64,000 nucleotides of DNA from Dyadobacter koreensis (lineage in GTDB: Bacteria > Bacteroidota > Bacteroidia > Cytophagales > Spirosomataceae), in NCBI RefSeq assembly GCF_900108855.1, contig NZ_FNXY01000004.1, positions 496,001-560,000 of the forward strand, read 5' to 3'. The notes beneath the pieces are model-generated. The model searched no databases, was not told where the DNA came from, and worked only from the letters and a program-made list of their open reading frames with translations. The translations under genes were made by a program, and so were the position numbers. Below are positions 60,834-64,000 of this stretch, piece after piece (positions within the stretch are counted from its first letter, which is position 1; every line of letters begins with the position of its first letter).

Positions 60834-63620
60834 TCATTCTTTCATTTCAGGCAGATAAATAATAAATGTTGCACCCTTGCCTTCCTCACTCACAGCCGTC
60901 AAATGTCCGTTGTGGTTTTGTACTACTTTTCGGCACAAGGCCAGACCGATACCCGAACCGGAATATTCGCTTCGCCCGTGAAGGCGCTGAAACATTTGAA
61001 ATATTCTGTCGAGATGTTCCATACTAAAACCGATTCCATTATCCTCTATTTCAATTTTGATATAACCCTGATCTGATGCAAGATCAGTTGAGATTTCTGT
61101 ATCTTGCTGATAAACTCTTGAACTCCTTATCTGGATTACAGGCTTCTGCTCTTCATTTCTATATTTTACCGAGTTGCTTATAATATTTTGAATAAGTTGG
61201 GAGAGTTGGCGGGCGTTTCCCCAAACCGGAATAAGTTCTTCTGTGATAACGCGCGCGCCGGACTCCTGCACGGCGATCTCCAGATCAGATAAAACCTCAG
61301 CTACCACTTTATTCATGTTAACGACCGAAAACTCCCCATCACGCGTCGAAAGTCTTGAATAAGCAAGCAGATCGTCAATCATCATTGACATTCTTTTTCC
61401 TGCATCCTGCATTCGGTTCAGCATGAATACACCAGAAGTATCCAGAATGTCCTCATATTGTGTTTGAAGGCGCGAACTGAACGATTGGATTTTCCTGAGA
61501 GGCTCCTGCATATCATGACTTGCAGCATAAGCAAATTGCTGAAGATTAGTATTTGAAACCGTTAATTCCTGGTTGGCCTTTCGCAACTCGTTGGTCCTCT
61601 TCTGGATATGCTGTTCAAGTTCGCTGGCCAACTGCCGGTATTTTTCTTCACTTTTTTCAAGCATAGACCGCGATTCGATCTGCGAGGTCACATCGATCGC
61701 CATATCAAGAATAGCGTAAATTTCACCATCCGAATCACGAAGGGGCTGATATGTAAAATCAAAGTAAAAAGTTTTCATTACGCCGTCTATTACCAGATCT
61801 GCCCGCGCTGCATCTGAATGATAGGCGATTCCTGTGGTATAAACATCGTCAAGAATTTGCATGAAAGGCTGCGCGCGCAGCTCAGGCAGCACATCCACCA
61901 GCTTTTTGCCTGCGACACTGTTACCCTTTCCCCAAATTTTCAGCATAGCATCATTCGGGTTTTCAATAACCAGATCCCTGCCAACAAAAAGTGAAATTGC
62001 AATGGGCGCTTCATCGATCAAATTTCTAAGCTTCCTTTCGCTATCTGCGATTTTGAGCTTAGCGCGCACCTGATCTGAAATTTCACTAGCTACGACAATT
62101 ATTCCGTTTACCCTGTCAGATTCAAATATAGGAGTATAAACAAAATTGAAATAAACCGGCTCCTGCCTCCCATCTCTGAACAGTTCGACCCTGGCCTCAG
62201 ATCCATAATACGGAACTCCGGATTGGTAGACATTCGCTAACAAAGCCGGATATTCCTGTCCTTTCAGCTCAGGTAAAGCTTCTATAAGCGGCATTCCAAG
62301 AACACTGGCATCTTTTCCCCAAACGTGGAGAATGCTGGGATTTGCTGCTTCAATTATCAAATTCTCTCCTTTCAACAGTCCGATGGCAACCGGGGCGCTG
62401 TCAATCAACAGCCTGAGGTTTGCCTCACTCTCGGCGAGTTTTTTCTCTGCCTCCACCCTGGCCGTAATGTCGAGTACGATCCCTGACAACGTCACAGCCT
62501 GACCATCCGAGTTGATCAAATTTTTACCGATTACCTTGACCCAATGCACGGAGCCGTCCTGCCAGATAAACCTTGCCTCATAACTTAGCTCACCCGTTTT
62601 TCGAGTCTCGGCATATGCAGCATCACGAACCGGAAGATCGTCTTTATGAATATGCTCAACAAAAACCTCTCTCCGCTTGGTATTTGACTCAGTGCCGGTA
62701 AGAATTTTAACGAAAGTCGGCGAATACAGAATTTCATCTGTTGCAAGATCCAGTGTAAAAGAACCCGCGCCCGAACCTTCAATCGCAACGGAAGCCCGCT
62801 GGTCGGCAATTGAAACCCTTTCTTTGATAAGTACCTGATTCGTAATATCTTTCGTAACACCGGAAAAACGATACGGCTTCCCATCCGCGCTGAAATATGC
62901 CTGTCCCGTTGTATGGACCCATCGCAAACTATTGTCAAAAGCATCAAAGGTTCTGTATTCTATATCATACTTTCCACCTGATTCTGCTGTAAGCGCACGT
63001 TCCACAGCCGCACTAATCCTATCACGATCGTCAGGATGGGCATTTTGTATTACTTCCACGGATGAAATTGACTGTACATTTTTAAATCCGTGAAGCGTCT
63101 GAGTTCCCTCGCCCCAATGGACAATCTGATTCTCTATATCAAATTCCCAGGTATACAATTGAGCAGAAGACAGAGCAAAACTAAGACGGGTCTCACTTTC
63201 CTCCAATGCTTTTTGATAAGCAATCCGTTCTGAAATATCTTGCATCGAAGCGACTATACGGACGGGTTTGTCTCCTTCCATGATCGTAAATCCTCTGTCG
63301 TGAACGTACGCAAAAGATCCATCAGCCTTTCTGAAACGATAATATTGAGACCAGTTTTTCTCCCTTTGCCCGATCAGATTATGAATATTTGTGACCACAC
63401 GCGTCTGATCATCGGGATGGATATTGTCATACCAAAAATCTTGCCCGGATACAATATCTTGCTTTCTGTAACCAAAAAGAGAATCTATGACATCGCTCCA
63501 CCATATCGTCTTTTTTTCCAGATCCCAATCACGAATTACATCATGTGTCGCCTTCGCTACCAGATCAAATCTTTCCTTCGCCAGGGTAAGATCATCAGCG
63601 ATGCTTTTTTCATTATTCAT
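60834..63620 (-). CDS. Multi-PAS sensor histidine kinase
   Basis: Cytoplasmic kinase of 928 residues. It holds about five PAS domains in a row, among them WWSDVIDSLFGYRKQDIV, TEILYSPTFVKILTG-type segments and two near-repeats with IDSAPVAIGLL and IDEAPIAISLF. A coiled coil (ENLEQHIQKRTNELRKANQEL type) leads to HisKA with the phosphoacceptor His in AYAASHDMQEPLRKI (about residue 702). The HATPase follows with IIQNIISNSVKYRNE and SGSGIGLALCRKVVQNHNGH. No membrane helix, so signals are cytoplasmic or carried by ligands of the PAS domains. No response regulator is adjacent. Confidence 0.92.
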   Translation of the reverse strand: MNNEKSIADDLTLAKERFDLVAKATHDVIRDWDLEKKTIWWSDVIDSLFGYRKQDIVSGQDFWYDNIHPDDQTRVVTNIHNLIGQREKNWSQYYRFRKADGSFAYVHDRGFTIMEGDKPVRIVASMQDISERIAYQKALEESETRLSFALSSAQLYTWEFDIENQIVHWGEGTQTLHGFKNVQSISSVEVIQNAHPDDRDRISAAVERALTAESGGKYDIEYRTFDAFDNSLRWVHTTGQAYFSADGKPYRFSGVTKDITNQVLIKERVSIADQRASVAIEGSGAGSFTLDLATDEILYSPTFVKILTGTESNTKRREVFVEHIHKDDLPVRDAAYAETRKTGELSYEARFIWQDGSVHWVKVIGKNLINSDGQAVTLSGIVLDITARVEAEKKLAESEANLRLLIDSAPVAIGLLKGENLIIEAANPSILHVWGKDASVLGMPLIEALPELKGQEYPALLANVYQSGVPYYGSEARVELFRDGRQEPVYFNFVYTPIFESDRVNGIIVVASEISDQVRAKLKIADSERKLRNLIDEAPIAISLFVGRDLVIENPNDAMLKIWGKGNSVAGKKLVDVLPELRAQPFMQILDDVYTTGIAYHSDAARADLVIDGVMKTFYFDFTYQPLRDSDGEIYAILDMAIDVTSQIESRSMLEKSEEKYRQLASELEQHIQKRTNELRKANQELTVSNTNLQQFAYAASHDMQEPLRKIQSFSSRLQTQYEDILDTSGVFMLNRMQDAGKRMSMMIDDLLAYSRLSTRDGEFSVVNMNKVVAEVLSDLEIAVQESGARVITEELIPVWGNARQLSQLIQNIISNSVKYRNEEQKPVIQIRSSRVYQQDTEISTDLASDQGYIKIEIEDNGIGFSMEHLDRIFQMFQRLHGRSEYSGSGIGLALCRKVVQNHNGHLTAVSEEGKGATFIIYLPEMKE

Positions 63621-63946
63621 TAGTAACCTTTTATAACTTAATATTCAAAAGAATTTTCTCAAAAAAGCCGTCGTTCAAATATTTTACAGGCGGTGATTAT
63701 TAAGATAAAGTAAAAACCTCAATAAATTTCACTAAAATCCGGTCAATAAAAATGTGCCACGCAATTGCGCAGTTTCCAACCTACTTTTTGCGGCCGCTGG
63801 ACTGCGTGATTGCCATTGAATTCAGTACCATAATTTCGAAGAAAATGAACATTTTCGCATTTTTTAAGGGTAGCTAGAGAGGAAATAAGTCTTCCTATTA
63901 AATCAGAATCAGTTACCAGAAAAGATATATTCCATTGCATCCTAAA
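63621..63946. other. Intergenic region between histidine kinase and last gene
   Basis: AT-rich gap of 326 bp, which should hold promoters of both divergent genes. A 10-bp palindrome CGCAATTGCG (63760-63769) is the only feature I see. A short minus-strand frame (63743-63940) has no family look and is not called. Confidence 0.45.
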
Positions 63947-64000
63947 ATGAAAAAAACAGAAGACAACCGACGTGAATTTATTCGCAGTACTATGGGAACG
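63947..64000 (+). CDS. Start of an exported protein with twin-arginine signal (3' end cut)
   Basis: Eighteen codons from ATG 63947 to the window edge, reading MKKTEDNRREFIRSTMGT. The RREFIR block is the twin-arginine signal used by Tat-exported oxidoreductases and hydrolases in Bacteroidota. Nothing more can be seen. The upstream AT-rich gap supports a promoter for it. Confidence 0.6.
   Translation, partial: MKKTEDNRREFIRSTMGT

Noticed and set aside
63743..63940. Minus-strand frame of 65 codons near the right edge
   Set aside because: No recognisable pattern, and it fills the divergent promoter region between the histidine kinase and the Tat-signal gene.
1..64000. tRNA, rRNA, prophage, integrase or CRISPR in the window
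   Set aside because: No cloverleaf-like pattern, no integrase or phage structural genes, and no regularly spaced repeats were seen by eye.

Overview
The window looks like a chromosomal segment of a Bacteroidota bacterium of the Cytophagales/Spirosomaceae type. A Dyadobacter-like genome is my best guess, from gene content only. Supporting evidence is a very large subtilase with a C-terminal type IX secretion (Por) sorting domain, several promoters of the Bacteroidota TTG-N19-TAnnTTTG type, a BlaI/BlaR1-type pair, many small Cytophagales-type hypothetical proteins and moderate-to-low GC. I see no tRNA, rRNA, CRISPR array, insertion sequence, prophage or attachment site.

Layout. (1) 1-1763: the end of an Mla-like lipid transport operon (ATPase and MCE protein; the permease is presumably off the left edge). 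(2) 1983-2357: an orphan histidine phosphotransfer protein. (3) 2401-25932: a large exopolysaccharide locus. It holds about ten glycosyltransferases, a flippase, an O-antigen-ligase-like polymerase, an MBOAT/SGNH acylation pair, a Wzz/BY-kinase-like protein with degenerate ATPase motifs, a half-length TolC-like protein, an initiating sugar phosphotransferase with a pseudo-receiver domain, and a single-domain response regulator. Embedded in it (4702-7316) is a partner-switching module: membrane protein, receiver-PP2C phosphatase, STAS protein and HATPase. The block 25932 to 18496 on the minus strand reads as one operon, including a 46-residue membrane microprotein at 20025-20165.

(4) 26442-34663: DUF4202 protein, a divergent pair of a PNPOx-like flavoprotein and a MocR-type regulator, GH5 glycosidase, BlaR1-like/BlaI-like pair, a two-domain thioredoxin-like protein and a small protein. 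(5) 34841-34985: an apparent stand-alone short transcription unit with inverted repeat, promoter, strong Shine-Dalgarno and terminator. (6) 35232-39379: FabF-like synthase, TetR regulator, AraC regulator and esterase. Identical 20-bp operators lie in front of fabF and tetR and point to a small regulon. (7) 39454-43350: phosphodiesterase-like enzyme and a run of small uncharacterised proteins.

(8) 43649-45969: Ku and a LigD that has phosphoesterase and polymerase domains but no ligase domain, translationally coupled. (9) 45992-51293: DinB-like, Gfo/Idh/MocA oxidoreductase, Dps, DUF488, DoxX, a beta-barrel protein and small genes. A 36-bp palindrome lies before DoxX. (10) 51473-56854: a 1793-residue secreted protease. 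(11) 57117-63620: PepSY-like small protein, cytochrome c-sugar dehydrogenase fusion, Hsp70-like protein, multi-PAS histidine kinase. (12) 63947-64000: the start of a twin-arginine-type secreted protein cut by the right edge. Intrinsic terminators separate most units and several carry the stop codons of flanking genes in their stems.
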